From Lutimaribacter pacificus (GTDB taxonomy: Bacteria; Pseudomonadota; Alphaproteobacteria; Rhodobacterales; Rhodobacteraceae), in NCBI RefSeq assembly GCF_900142185.1, contig NZ_FQZZ01000011.1:27366-91365 (forward strand): a DNA stretch of 64,000 nt, written 5' to 3'. Within the stretch, counting starts at the first letter, position 1. Every line of letters begins with the position of its first letter. Under the pieces are notes generated by a model. That model did no database searches, was not told where the DNA came from, and was given only the letters and a program-made list of their open reading frames with translations. The position numbers and the translations under genes are program-made. Shown here one piece after another: positions 34,761 to 44,211 of this stretch.

Positions 34761-36280
34761 GATAGTTCCTCCCTTTTGGTGTCGATGGTTCCGACGGATT
34801 GACGCGCCTCTTTCCGTGCGACGGCCAGAACGGTGGCGATTGCGGCAAGGAAAAAGGCAATGGCAATTGGGTGTTTGACGAGATTCGCCCAGTCGTGGTT
34901 CAAGAGTTGTAGTGACTGGCGAAAGCTCAGCTCCAGTTTCGGGGCGACCACGAACCCGATCAGGAACGTCACGAAGCTGAAGTCCAGCTTGCGTGACAGA
35001 AACCCGATCAGGGTGAAGGCAAGCATGATGTAGATCGAGAAAACGCTCGAGGTTTCCATGTATGCGCCGACGCAGCAAAAGAGCAGAACACCGGGGATGA
35101 TCAGGCGCAGCGGCACCCGGATGATCATCGCGAAGATCCGCTGCCCCGCATAGCCGAGCGCGAGCATGATCAGGCTGGCCGACAGCATCGCGATGTAGAG
35201 ATCGGCGACGAGGCGCGGCTGTTCGGTGAACATGCGGGGGCCGGGGGTCAGGCCGTGCAGGATGAAGGCGGCGATCAGGATTGCGGCGATGACGCTGCCC
35301 GGAATACCAAGCGCAAAGAGCGGGATCAGCGACGAGGGCACAACGGCATTATCGGCGCTTTCCGATGCGGCTACGCCTTCGATCATGCCGGTTCCGAATT
35401 TCTCGGGCGTTTTCGACGCGCGTTTGGTCGCGCCATAGGACAGGAAGGATCCGACGCTGGCGCCAAGGCCCGGCAGGATGCCGACGATGGTACCGATCAG
35501 CGAGCCGCGGGCGATCACCGGGGCGCAGCGCCGCCATTCCGGGCCGGTGATGCGTCGGTCGTCGGGATTGTCGCTGTCCTTCATCCGCTCGGTCTGGGCG
35601 TCCAGTTCGCGGAGATTGCCGGCCTGAACGATCATCTCGGCCACGGCGAGCATCCCGATGGCCATGGGTACCAGAGAAATGCCATCGTCCAGTTGCAGGA
35701 AGCCGAAGGTCAGACGGGGGACGAAGGTCTCGGTTTCCATCCCGACGGTGGCGAAAAAGATGCCGAAGCAGGCCGCGATCAGCCCCTTGATCATCGAGCC
35801 GCCCGACAGGCCGCCAATGAAGGTGAGCGAAAAGACAAGGATCGCGCAAAGCTCTACTGGCCCGATCAGCAGGGCGTAGCGGGCCAGCGGGGCGGCAAGC
35901 AGGATGAGTACCACGGTCGATACGAAATCCCCGATAACCGAGGCGAAGAGACCCATTTTCAGGGTTTTCTGCGCCTTGCCCTGCCGCGCCAGCGGATACC
36001 CGTCGAGGGCTGTGGGCGCCGAGGACGGCTCTCCGGGTGTGTTTAACAGGATGGCCGAGACGGCGCTGCCCGCACCCGATCCCTTGGCGATGCCGATCAG
36101 CAGGCCGAGGGCCGAGACGGGATCAAGGTAGAAGGTCAGCGGTATCGACACTGCGACGCCGGTGGCCTTGCCCAGCCCCGGGATCGCGCCCAGGATATAG
36201 CCCAGCAGCACCCCTCCGGCGACCCAGAACAGCGAAGGTCCGGTAAAGACGTCCTGTATGGCGATCAGAAGATACTCCAT
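34757..36280 (-). CDS. tctA: TTT transporter large membrane subunit (TctA family)
   Basis: A 507-residue inner-membrane permease with about twelve helices. The family signature GYILGAIPGLGKATGVAVSI appears near residue 30, and the second half repeats it as GTIVGILPGLGASVGSFLSY. LNTPGEPSSAPTALDGYPLA is another TctA hallmark. It works with TctB and the TctC-like binding protein to import carboxylates using an ion gradient. The ATG at 36280 is preceded by GAGGTGG; GTG codons at 36286 and 36283 are alternatives. The 3' end overlaps the next gene by 4 bp. Confidence 0.94.
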   Translation of the reverse strand: MEYLLIAIQDVFTGPSLFWVAGGVLLGYILGAIPGLGKATGVAVSIPLTFYLDPVSALGLLIGIAKGSGAGSAVSAILLNTPGEPSSAPTALDGYPLARQGKAQKTLKMGLFASVIGDFVSTVVLILLAAPLARYALLIGPVELCAILVFSLTFIGGLSGGSMIKGLIAACFGIFFATVGMETETFVPRLTFGFLQLDDGISLVPMAIGMLAVAEMIVQAGNLRELDAQTERMKDSDNPDDRRITGPEWRRCAPVIARGSLIGTIVGILPGLGASVGSFLSYGATKRASKTPEKFGTGMIEGVAASESADNAVVPSSLIPLFALGIPGSVIAAILIAAFILHGLTPGPRMFTEQPRLVADLYIAMLSASLIMLALGYAGQRIFAMIIRVPLRLIIPGVLLFCCVGAYMETSSVFSIYIMLAFTLIGFLSRKLDFSFVTFLIGFVVAPKLELSFRQSLQLLNHDWANLVKHPIAIAFFLAAIATVLAVARKEARQSVGTIDTKREELS

Positions 36281-36287
36281 CACCACC

Positions 36288-36728
36288 TCACAGGATTGCC
36301 GTTCCGAGAATCTTGTAGAACAGGACCCAGAGCAGAAGCATCAGGGCCACGGGCATTCCGGCCACGATCAGTGGGCGGCGCTCTCCCAGAACCACCAGGG
36401 TTCCCGCCACCAGCACGCTCCCGAAGGCGAGAGCACCGATCGTCAGGTAGAGGGTGATCGAGACGGCGAAGACACCCGAGATGAGGGCGAGCGCGCGCAG
36501 TTCTTCGCGGCTGAACGGTGGCGGATCGTCACGTCCGGCGGGCTCGAGGTTGGTGAGGACAAGCAGGACCGACAGAACCAGCACCGCACCCATCATGAGC
36601 TGCGGCACGAGGCGAGGAGACATCATGCCGGCCGGTCCGTTCTCGATCTGCCAGGGAATGACGACCAGCAATGCAAGGATCGCTATGGCCGCCAGCACAA
36701 AGCCGGAGATGGCGTTCGCTCTTCTCAT
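36288..36728 (-). CDS. tctB: TTT transporter small membrane subunit (TctB family)
   Basis: A 146-residue protein with four hydrophobic helices, the usual size and topology for TctB: helix 1 ISGFVLAAIAILALLVVIPW, the family-like FPRLVP-type SPRLVPQLMM, then LISGVFAVSITLYLTIGALA and a C-terminal helix LMLLLWVLFYKILG. It precedes tctA by 7 bp and is the first gene of the minus-strand TTT operon. The ATG at 36728 follows GGGAGGAATC. Confidence 0.88.
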   Translation of the reverse strand: MRRANAISGFVLAAIAILALLVVIPWQIENGPAGMMSPRLVPQLMMGAVLVLSVLLVLTNLEPAGRDDPPPFSREELRALALISGVFAVSITLYLTIGALAFGSVLVAGTLVVLGERRPLIVAGMPVALMLLLWVLFYKILGTAIL

Positions 36729-36806
36729 GATTCCTCCCATGCCGGACGCACCGGTCCCTTTCAGTGGTAGCGGGATACAGGGTTAACAAATACTAGAAAT
36801 TTTCTT

Positions 36807-36838
36807 TCATACGATAAGTCAGATTTATCACTGTATGA
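36807..36838. promoter_or_regulatory. Imperfect palindrome in the divergent TTT/peptide-ABC promoter
   Basis: TCATACGATAA on the left is mirrored by TTATCACTGTATGA on the right (its complement reads TCATACAGTGATAA), a near-palindrome with one 3-bp insertion. It lies in an AT-rich 232-bp gap between the starts at 36728 and 36961 and is a good operator candidate. Which regulator binds is unknown; the nearest candidate is the LysR gene ending this block. Confidence 0.45.
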
Positions 36839-36960
36839 TGTCCGATCTCAGCATCGAGTGATCACCTCAAGTAATCATATTCAAGAAAGTTCTGACTATT
36901 CCTGATGTTGGGCGCCGCATACTTCTGAAGGTGAGGAGAACCAGGCGGGGAGGGCCTGAC

Positions 36961-38490
36961 ATGATCTATTCCACCAGGCGATTTTTGCTGTCCGTAGCCG
37001 CGGGGCTGGCCCTGATGGCCGCAACCGTGCCCCAGAAGGTTGTTGCAGAGCCTTCCGGCACGTTGCGGCTGGGCGAACAGGCCAAGCTGATCACGATGGA
37101 CCCGCACCAGCATTCGGGCGGCGGTATCGGTTATCTGAGGCCGGTCTACGAGTCGCTTTTCGACCATGACGAGGACAACAACCTCGTGCCGCTCCTTGCG
37201 GAAAGCTATGAGGTCGACGGGGCGAAGATTGTCATTACGCTCAGGCCGGGCATCACCTTTTCCGACGGCGAGCTTCTGACAGCCGAGGTGGCGGCCGCCA
37301 ATATCAACCGGGTGATCGGGCTGGGCATCCAGGCCTCGATGAAACTGGCCGAGAAAGCTGAGGTCACGGGCGAAAACGAGATCACCCTGACCCTAGCGAG
37401 CCCCGACCCGTCGATCATTGACGCTCTTTCCGGCACGGCCGGAATGATGATCAGCCCCAAGGCGATGGAGGACCCGGCGCTGGACCGCAACCCGGTGGGC
37501 ACTGGCCTCTATGTCTACTCGCCCGAGGAATCGCGCGAGGGTGAGCTGCGGGTCTACCTGCCGAACCCGACCTACCGCGATCCCGAGCTTCAGGGCGTGG
37601 CGCGGCTGGAACTGAGCGAGATTCCTGACGCGACCGCCATGGTCAACGCGCTCAAGACGGGTCAGATCGACCTCGCCATCTTCCTGTCGAGTCCGCAGGC
37701 CGCCATCGTCGATCGTACCCCAGGCATCAAGCTTCTCCGCCAACCGGGAGGCACAACCTATCACCTTGGCATCATGGACCGCGAAGGGACGAGGGTTCCG
37801 GCCTTCGCGGACAAGCGTGTCCGCATGGCCATGGCCCATTCCATCGACCGGGCGGCCTTTTCCAAGGCGGTGGAATTCGGCCTGTCGCAACCGGCCTATC
37901 AGGCCTATCCCGAAGGGCTCTGGCCGCATGATCCGGCGGTCGGAGAGAAATATGCCTACGACCTCGATAAGGCGAAGGCGCTGATGAAAGAGGCCGGATA
38001 CGAGGACGGGTTTGAATTCGACATACCGTCGATCCCGGTTTTTGCCTCGCGGCTCGAGGCGGTGGCGGGCTTTTTCAAGGAAATCAACATCACGATGAAT
38101 ATCGTGACCGTCGAACCGGGCACGCTGGCACGGCGCAGCATGTCGACGGATTTCCCGGCCACGAACCTTGTGTGGAACACCTTTCTCGACCCGAAATATC
38201 TGACGACTTATTATGTTGCGAAAGAGGCGCTTTTCAATCCGTACCGGATCGCGCCGGACCCTGAGCTGATGGAGTTGAGCGAGGAAGGCCTGAACCGGGT
38301 TGAATACGCGGAGCGTGCGCCGATCTATAACGAGATGTTTCGCAAGGTGTCGGATGAGGCCTATATCATCTTCATCACCACCACGCCGATCCTCTTCGGC
38401 GCGACCGATGTCTTTGCCGCCAATCCGACGCTGCGGCTCCGCCCCGGAACCGATACGCCGATCCTTCATGGCCTGCGTGTCGACAACTGA
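36961..38490 (+). CDS. Peptide/opine-type ABC transporter substrate-binding protein (SBP_bac_5)
   Basis: A 509-residue periplasmic protein of the DppA/OppA class. Signal peptide FLLSVAAGLALMAATVPQKV is cut near VVAEPSG. Family features: LITMDPHQHSGGGIGYLRPV, YESLFDHDEDNNLVPLLAES, GDGKTFTFTLRPG-like KIVITLRPGITFSDGELLTA, NPVGTGLYVY, and FADKRVRMAMAHSIDRAAFS. The ATG at 36961 has GGAGGGCC upstream. It heads an importer operon with permeases, ATPases and a hydrolase. The ligand could be a peptide, opine or other amide/ester; not determinable. Confidence 0.92.
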   Translation: MIYSTRRFLLSVAAGLALMAATVPQKVVAEPSGTLRLGEQAKLITMDPHQHSGGGIGYLRPVYESLFDHDEDNNLVPLLAESYEVDGAKIVITLRPGITFSDGELLTAEVAAANINRVIGLGIQASMKLAEKAEVTGENEITLTLASPDPSIIDALSGTAGMMISPKAMEDPALDRNPVGTGLYVYSPEESREGELRVYLPNPTYRDPELQGVARLELSEIPDATAMVNALKTGQIDLAIFLSSPQAAIVDRTPGIKLLRQPGGTTYHLGIMDREGTRVPAFADKRVRMAMAHSIDRAAFSKAVEFGLSQPAYQAYPEGLWPHDPAVGEKYAYDLDKAKALMKEAGYEDGFEFDIPSIPVFASRLEAVAGFFKEINITMNIVTVEPGTLARRSMSTDFPATNLVWNTFLDPKYLTTYYVAKEALFNPYRIAPDPELMELSEEGLNRVEYAERAPIYNEMFRKVSDEAYIIFITTTPILFGATDVFAANPTLRLRPGTDTPILHGLRVDN

Positions 38491-38511
38491 GCCGGACGGA
38501 AAGGTCAGGGA

Positions 38512-39456
38512 ATGGGACGTCTGATTGCGCAACGGCTTCTGGCGATGCTGCCGCTCCTGCTGATCGTGTCCTTCCTGACCTTCTCTCTTACAGCGATGCT
38601 GCCCGGTGATCCGGCCGACCTGATCCTGGGTGACAGGGCGACAGAGGCACAGTACCGCATGGTGCATGAACGCCTCGGTCTCGATCAGCCTTTCTTGCTG
38701 CGCTATGTTCAATGGTTGCAGCGGGCGGTGCTGGGGGACCTCGGTACCTCCTTCTTCAATTCGGTCCGTGTCATGGATGCGGTGGCGCAGCGGATACCGG
38801 CAACGGTGTCGCTGACCCTTGCCTCGGTGCTCATCTCGATTGTTGTGGGCCTGTCGGCCGGAGTCGCGGCGGCGCTGAGGCCACGATCCTGGATCGACCG
38901 GCTGGCCACGTTCGGCGCAACGATCGGGCAGGCGATTCCGAATTTCTGGTTCGGCATCCTTCTGGCCGGGGTCTTCGCGGTGAACCTGCGATGGTTTCCG
39001 GCGACGGGATATACACCGTTCGGCCAGTCGCCTTTGGGCTGGCTGTCGAGCATCACGCTGCCCGCGCTGGCCCTTGGTCTTTCGACAAGCGCGGCCATCG
39101 CGCGGCAGGTTCGCTCGGCCATGGTCGGCGTGCTGCAGCAGGACTACGTTCGCGCAGCATTGGCGCAGGGTTTGAGCCGCCGCCGCGTGATCTTCAAGCA
39201 CGCGTTGAAGAATGCTCTGATCCCGGTGGTCACGGTCCTGTCGTTCCAGGTTACCGTTCTTCTCGGCGGTGCGCTGATCGTGGAGCATGTCTTTGCCATC
39301 AACGGTATCGGGTCCCTCGCCGTGGCCGCGGTGCGGCAGCAGGATATCCCGATGATCCAGGGCATCGTTCTGGTGCTGGTCATGATCGTGATGGCGGTGC
39401 AGCTTTGCACGGACATTCTTTACGGTCTTATCAATCCCAAGGCCCGGCCCGCATGA
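38512..39456 (+). CDS. Peptide-type ABC transporter permease (DppB family)
   Basis: A 314-residue inner-membrane permease with six helices. DppB signatures are RLLAMLPLLLIVSFLTFSLT at the start, LPGDPADLILGDRA, ERLGLDQPFLLRYVQWLQRA, and the EAA loop RSAMVGVLQQDYVRAALAQG followed by HALKNALIPVVT and GALIVEHVFAINGIGSLAV. It starts 21 bp after the binding-protein stop and overlaps the next gene by 4 bp. Confidence 0.94.
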   Translation: MGRLIAQRLLAMLPLLLIVSFLTFSLTAMLPGDPADLILGDRATEAQYRMVHERLGLDQPFLLRYVQWLQRAVLGDLGTSFFNSVRVMDAVAQRIPATVSLTLASVLISIVVGLSAGVAAALRPRSWIDRLATFGATIGQAIPNFWFGILLAGVFAVNLRWFPATGYTPFGQSPLGWLSSITLPALALGLSTSAAIARQVRSAMVGVLQQDYVRAALAQGLSRRRVIFKHALKNALIPVVTVLSFQVTVLLGGALIVEHVFAINGIGSLAVAAVRQQDIPMIQGIVLVLVMIVMAVQLCTDILYGLINPKARPA

Positions 39457-41330
39457 CGCCCCGCAAGACCCGGCTCTGGCTTCAGCCGTCCTATCTGGCC
39501 GTCATGGTGCCCTCTGTCCTGGTGCTGGCAACGCTGGTCGTCTGTGCGATCTTCGCCGACTGGATCAGCCCCTACGACCCGCTCAAGCAGGATCTGATCT
39601 CGGCGCTTCAGCCGCCCTCGGCCAGGCATTGGCTGGGCACGGACGATCTGGGCCGCGACGTGCTGAGCCGCCTGATCCATGGCTGCAGGATCGCACTGAT
39701 CGCAGCGGCGGAAGCGACGGGGATTGCGGTGCTTATCGGGGTGCCGATCGGCATGTTCGTGGGTTTTCGTGGCGGATGGTGGGACTGGATCACCATGCGG
39801 ATCGTCGAAGCCATGGTATCGATCCCCGGCATCATGGTTGCCATCGTTATTATCGCGATCCTGGGCACCGGGCTGCACCGGGCGATGTTTGCGCTCGGTA
39901 TCCTCTATTCTACCGCCTTCCTGCGGCTTGCGCGGTCCGTCGTGCTGGCCGAGCGGGAGGAGGTCTATGTCAAATCGGCCCGTGTGATCGGTGCCTCCCC
40001 GAGCCGTGTTCTGCTGCGGCATATCTTTCCCAATATCGCGCCACCGCTTATCGTGCAGATCACCCTGACGGTTGGCGCGGTCCTGCTGGCCGAGGCCGGG
40101 CTGAGCTTTATCGGCATCGGCGTGCAGCCCCCGAACGCAAGTTGGGGAACGATGCTGAACACCGCCGCCGTCTTCATGGACCTTGCGCCCTTCCTCGCCC
40201 TTCCTCCGGGATTGGCCATTGTGGCGACGGTGCTGTCGGTCAACCTTCTTGGCGACGTGATCCGCGACAGTATCGGGCGCGGCATCCGCACGGCGACCCC
40301 GCCCCGGGGGCGGGTGCAGCGGGCGGCGACGGTTGCCTCCGACCCCGTGATGCCGCGCGAGGACGACGTTCTGCGGGTCGAGGGGTTGGAGGTCTTCGTG
40401 ACCGCCAAGACCGGCGAGGAGGTTCAGGTCCTTTCGGACCTGAGCTTCTCCATCGCGCGGGGTGAGACTCTCGGACTGGTCGGGGAAAGCGGATCGGGCA
40501 AGACGATCACCGGGCTTGCGATCATGGACCTGATCGGTGCGGGCGGGCGCGTGACCGGCGGCAAGGTGATGCTGGACGGCATCGACCTGCGCGGGCTGTC
40601 GCGTCGCCGGATGATCGAGGTGCGGGGCAACGACGTGGCGATGGTCTTTCAGGATCCGACCACGAGCCTCAATCCCGCCTACACGGTCGGCAACCAGATC
40701 GCCGAGGTGCTGCGCCGGAAAAAGGGGCTCGGCACGACCGAGGCGCAGAAACAGACGGTGGAGCTTATCGACCGCGTCGGTATCCCGGGTGCGGCTGAAC
40801 GGGCAAAAGCCTACCCACACGAACTTTCGGGCGGCATGGCGCAGAGGATCGCGATCGCGCGGGCGTTGTCGTGCAATCCCAAGCTTTTGATCGCGGACGA
40901 ACCGACGACTGCGCTGGACGTGACGGTGCAGCAGGAAATCCTCGACCTGTTTCGCGATCTGCAAGAGGAGTTCGGGATGGCCATGCTCTTTGTTACCCAT
41001 GATCTTGCCGTAGCGGCCGATATCTGCGACCGGATCAGTGTGATGTACGCCGGCGAGATCGTTGAGACCGCACCGGTCAATGCCCTGTTCGCCACGCCGC
41101 GTCACCCCTACACTGCGGGCCTGCTCTCGGCCTCACCGCACGGGTCGGACGGGACGCCACCGCTTCCTACGATCCCCGGATCGGTGCCGACGCCCGGCCA
41201 ATGGCCCGAGGGCTGCCGCTTTTCCGCCCGTTGCCCTTACGCGACAGCGGCCTGCAAGGTCCGCGTGCCTTTGATCCAGGGGGTTCGCTGCGTCCGTTCG
41301 GACGAGATCAGGCCGGGAAGGGCGGCATGA
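39453..41330 (+). CDS. Fused ABC permease-ATPase (DppC-DppD)
   Basis: A 625-residue fusion. Residues 1 to about 285 are a DppC permease: DWISPYDPLKQD, HWLGTDDLGRDVLSRLIHGC, an EAA loop (EEVYVKSARVIGASPSRVLL) and GLSFIGIGVQPPNASWGTML. After a linker (about 285-305), residues 310-625 are a DppD ATPase with Walker A GESGSGKT (about 343), LSGGMAQRIAIARAL, Walker B LLIADEPTTALDVTVQ, and a C-terminal oligopeptide motif with the Cys cluster CRFSARCPYATAAC that often binds an iron-sulfur cluster. The two subunits are usually separate. The stop overlaps the next start (ATGA). Confidence 0.92.
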   Translation: MTPRKTRLWLQPSYLAVMVPSVLVLATLVVCAIFADWISPYDPLKQDLISALQPPSARHWLGTDDLGRDVLSRLIHGCRIALIAAAEATGIAVLIGVPIGMFVGFRGGWWDWITMRIVEAMVSIPGIMVAIVIIAILGTGLHRAMFALGILYSTAFLRLARSVVLAEREEVYVKSARVIGASPSRVLLRHIFPNIAPPLIVQITLTVGAVLLAEAGLSFIGIGVQPPNASWGTMLNTAAVFMDLAPFLALPPGLAIVATVLSVNLLGDVIRDSIGRGIRTATPPRGRVQRAATVASDPVMPREDDVLRVEGLEVFVTAKTGEEVQVLSDLSFSIARGETLGLVGESGSGKTITGLAIMDLIGAGGRVTGGKVMLDGIDLRGLSRRRMIEVRGNDVAMVFQDPTTSLNPAYTVGNQIAEVLRRKKGLGTTEAQKQTVELIDRVGIPGAAERAKAYPHELSGGMAQRIAIARALSCNPKLLIADEPTTALDVTVQQEILDLFRDLQEEFGMAMLFVTHDLAVAADICDRISVMYAGEIVETAPVNALFATPRHPYTAGLLSASPHGSDGTPPLPTIPGSVPTPGQWPEGCRFSARCPYATAACKVRVPLIQGVRCVRSDEIRPGRAA

Positions 41331-42322
41331 GCGATCTGGTCGAAATCGTGGACGTCACGGTCACCTACTGGTCCCGTCCGGGTCTCGGGCTGCGGCCAAA
41401 ACCTTTCCACGCGGTGAAGAACGCCACCCTCGCCATCGCCACCGGAAAAACGCTCGGGCTGGTCGGTGAATCCGGTTCGGGCAAATCTTCTATTGCGAAT
41501 GCCCTGCTCGGGCTGGTGCCCGTCGGGTCCGGGACGATGCGGTTCGACGGGCAGGATCTGGCCGCAATGACCGGCGGCTATCCGCCCGAGGTGCGCAAGC
41601 GCATCCAGGCGGTGTTCCAGGATCCCTATTCCTCGCTGAACGGAGCCATGACGGTTGAGCAGATCGTTTCCGAACCGCTGCGCGTGCATACGGAGACGGG
41701 CGCGGAAGATCGGCGGCAGCGGGCGGCGGAACTGCTCAGCCTCGTTGGCCTCGACCCCGCGCATCTGGGGCGGTACCCGCACGAGTTCTCGGGCGGACAG
41801 CGGCAAAGGATTGCCATCGCCTCCGCTCTTGCGCTCCAGCCCAGGCTGATCGTGCTCGACGAGCCGGTCTCGGCGCTTGATGTCTCAACCCAGAACCAGA
41901 TCATCAACCTGCTTTACGAGAGGCAGGAAGAGTTGGGGATTGCCTATCTTCTGATCGCACACGACCTTGCGCTGGTGCATCACATCTCGGATCGGATCGC
42001 GGTCATGTATCTCGGCCATATCGTTGAGGAGGGGCCCGCTGACCGTGTCTATCACGCGCCGGCGCATCCTTATACCAAGGCTCTTCTCGACGCTGTTCCG
42101 CTGCTGGACCCGGAAAGGCAGCGCCAGCGGCGTGCAGAGCGGAAGAGGGAAACGGTGCCCGATTTGCCGCGGGCGGCCGACAGGGGCTGCGCCTATTCCA
42201 ACCGCTGTCCGTTCGCGATGAACCGTTGCAGGGTCGAAGCTCCACCGGCCTATGCGGTCCAGGAAGGCGGGACGGCAGCCTGTTTTCTTTTGGACGAGAA
42301 TGAAAAGGAGACCCGGACATGA
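41327..42322 (+). CDS. Peptide-type ABC transporter ATP-binding protein (DppF family)
   Basis: A 331-residue ATPase that pairs with the DppD half of the preceding fusion. Walker A GESGSGKSS (about 46), Q-loop VFQDPYSSLN, signature FSGGQRQRIAIASALA, Walker B LIVLDEPVSALDVSTQ, and the C-terminal CAYSNRCPFAMNRC cluster typical of oligopeptide ATPases. The ATG at 41327 overlaps the upstream stop; the longer frame to 41201 lies within that gene. It also overlaps the hydrolase gene by 4 bp. Confidence 0.94.
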   Translation: MSDLVEIVDVTVTYWSRPGLGLRPKPFHAVKNATLAIATGKTLGLVGESGSGKSSIANALLGLVPVGSGTMRFDGQDLAAMTGGYPPEVRKRIQAVFQDPYSSLNGAMTVEQIVSEPLRVHTETGAEDRRQRAAELLSLVGLDPAHLGRYPHEFSGGQRQRIAIASALALQPRLIVLDEPVSALDVSTQNQIINLLYERQEELGIAYLLIAHDLALVHHISDRIAVMYLGHIVEEGPADRVYHAPAHPYTKALLDAVPLLDPERQRQRRAERKRETVPDLPRAADRGCAYSNRCPFAMNRCRVEAPPAYAVQEGGTAACFLLDENEKETRT

Positions 42323-43263
42323 GCACCCCATGGCACATGCTTACCCGCGCCGGTCCGGTGACCTTTTCAGAGGAGGTGACGCTGCACGATACCGAGGGCG
42401 ACCTGCCCCTGACGGTCCGGTGGCCGCAGGAGGGGGCAGCACGCGGGACTGTAGTCTTCTGTCATGGTTTGGGATCATCGCGGGCCGCCTATGGCGAGTT
42501 GACGGAGGTCTGGGCGGCGCATGGTTATGTGGTTATACAGCCGACCTTCCCGGATTCGATTAACGTGGTGGCGGCGGAGAATCCCGGCCTCGGCCTCGAC
42601 CCCGGTGCGGACCTCTCGGGGTGGACCGCAAATCCCGGTCTCCGTGCCGCGATGCATGCCGTGCTGCATGACCCGGACTACTGGTTGCACCGCGTTCGGA
42701 TCGTCAGGCGGATCATGGGCTGCCTGCCGGACATTCTGCGCCAGGCCCGGGGCACTGCGCGAGGGCTGCCCTGCGCCATCGCCGGCCATTCCTTTGGCGC
42801 CTATACCGCGCAGCTTTTCGCCGGGGCGGAGATCGACTTGCCGGGGCAGGGCGCGACCCGGTTCCGTGACGACCGGTTTTCGGCGGCCCTGGTCCTCAGC
42901 GGGCAGGGTCTGGACCAGCAGGGCCTGCGCAATGGATCGTGGGACGGGTTGACCGGGCCGGTGCTGACCGTGACCGGTACGAAGGACGGTGGCGCGAAGG
43001 GACAGGACTGGCACTGGAAATGCGAGCCCTACGAGTTCAGCCCGGCAGGGGACAAATACCTCGTCGTTCTGGAAGGCGGCGACCACTACCTTGGCGGATT
43101 CACCCCTGGCGAGGAAGGTATCACTGAGCAGAAAGAGGCGGTGCGCGGGGTCACCCTTGCCTTCCTCGATGCCTATCTGGCGGGCGACATGCGGGCGCAG
43201 AACTGGCTCCGGCTTGTCGAGGACCGGATCGGCACGGCCGGGGTGCTTTTCAAATCGAAGTGA
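42319..43263 (+). CDS. Alpha/beta hydrolase (PAF-acetylhydrolase/dienelactone-hydrolase-like)
   Basis: A 314-residue hydrolase without signal peptide. VVFCHGLGSSRAAYGELTEV forms the oxyanion region, the nucleophile elbow is AGHSFGAYTAQLFAG (Ser at about 157), and the acid/His pair probably lies in GTKDGG and EGGDHYLGG near the C-terminus. It is translationally coupled to the importer ATPase (ATGA overlap), so it probably cleaves an ester or amide bond of the imported substrate (inference). Its 3' end overlaps the convergent LysR gene by 14 bp. Confidence 0.8.
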   Translation: MSTPWHMLTRAGPVTFSEEVTLHDTEGDLPLTVRWPQEGAARGTVVFCHGLGSSRAAYGELTEVWAAHGYVVIQPTFPDSINVVAAENPGLGLDPGADLSGWTANPGLRAAMHAVLHDPDYWLHRVRIVRRIMGCLPDILRQARGTARGLPCAIAGHSFGAYTAQLFAGAEIDLPGQGATRFRDDRFSAALVLSGQGLDQQGLRNGSWDGLTGPVLTVTGTKDGGAKGQDWHWKCEPYEFSPAGDKYLVVLEGGDHYLGGFTPGEEGITEQKEAVRGVTLAFLDAYLAGDMRAQNWLRLVEDRIGTAGVLFKSK

Positions 43264-44200
43264 CCTTTGCGGTTTGTCGCGCCACTTTTCTCAGTGTGTC
43301 GCGCAGTATCTGGACCGCACTCAACTGTTCGTTTTCGACCAGCGTGAAGAGGCCAAGCTGAACCGCCGGCATGGCGAGCGAGGGAAGGTCCAGCGCGACG
43401 AGACCGGGCTCCGATGCATCCAGCGCGTTGCGGGGAACGACCGTCAGGACCCCCGCGCGGCGTGCGAGGATCAGGAGCGAGTTCGGATCGGCCGCAATCT
43501 CGTACCGGGGATTCGCCATCGGCAGCCCGTTGTTTCGCAGTCCGCTGTCGATGGCGACCCGGTTGCGCGAATCCTCGGGCGGCAGGGCCCAGGTATGTCC
43601 GGCCAGATCCGCCACGGTCAGATCGGACTTGGATGCCAACGGGTGCGTGTCGGCGCAGACCACCACAAGTTCCGTTGTCATCAGCGGGTCATGGCGTAGC
43701 GCGACCGCCGCTTCCGGCGCGACTTCGTCCCAGTCGATCCGTCCGACATAGCAGTCGATCTCGCCGTCCCAAAGCGCGTGGGTCATCGCATTGGCGAGGC
43801 CGGTGCGGATGACGAATCGCAGCCCGGTCTCGGCAAAGGTCGGATAGCTGAGCGCGGCGGGCAGCAGGTCCAGCATGACCGCCGGGTTGGTCCCGATCCG
43901 AAGGACGGGTGGCTGCGCGCTGTCCAACTGATGCGCAAGGTGCGTGAAGGCCGCCAGGCCGGCTCGCGTCCTTTGCAACGCGATCCGCCCATCGGGACTG
44001 AGAGACACGCCGCGGACGGAACGATCGACCAGTTCGCTGCCGAAGGCGAACTCAAGATCCTTTACCATCTGCGACACGGCGGGCTGCGTCAGCCCCAGCT
44101 CCATCGCCACGGCGCGGAGCGAACGGTGCCGGTCGATCATCTCCAGTAGTCGGAGGTGGCGCAGACGCAGGCGATCGAGGTGTTGCGGAGAATGTGGCAT
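43250..44200 (-). CDS. LysR-family transcriptional regulator
   Basis: A 316-residue LysR-type regulator. HTH: LRHLRLLEMIDRHRSLRAVA then LGLTQPAVSQMVKDLEFAFG and the wing LVDRSVRGVSLSPDG. The effector domain shows LRIGTNPAVMLDLLPAAL and VVVCADTHPLASKSDL, as in GbpR/PcaQ-like regulators of aromatic or sugar catabolism. It is convergent with the hydrolase gene, overlapping by 14 bp, and may control the importer-hydrolase operon from the far end (inference). Confidence 0.9.
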   Translation of the reverse strand: MPHSPQHLDRLRLRHLRLLEMIDRHRSLRAVAMELGLTQPAVSQMVKDLEFAFGSELVDRSVRGVSLSPDGRIALQRTRAGLAAFTHLAHQLDSAQPPVLRIGTNPAVMLDLLPAALSYPTFAETGLRFVIRTGLANAMTHALWDGEIDCYVGRIDWDEVAPEAAVALRHDPLMTTELVVVCADTHPLASKSDLTVADLAGHTWALPPEDSRNRVAIDSGLRNNGLPMANPRYEIAADPNSLLILARRAGVLTVVPRNALDASEPGLVALDLPSLAMPAVQLGLFTLVENEQLSAVQILRDTLRKVARQTAKVTSI

Positions 44201-44211
44201 AAGAAAAATCT

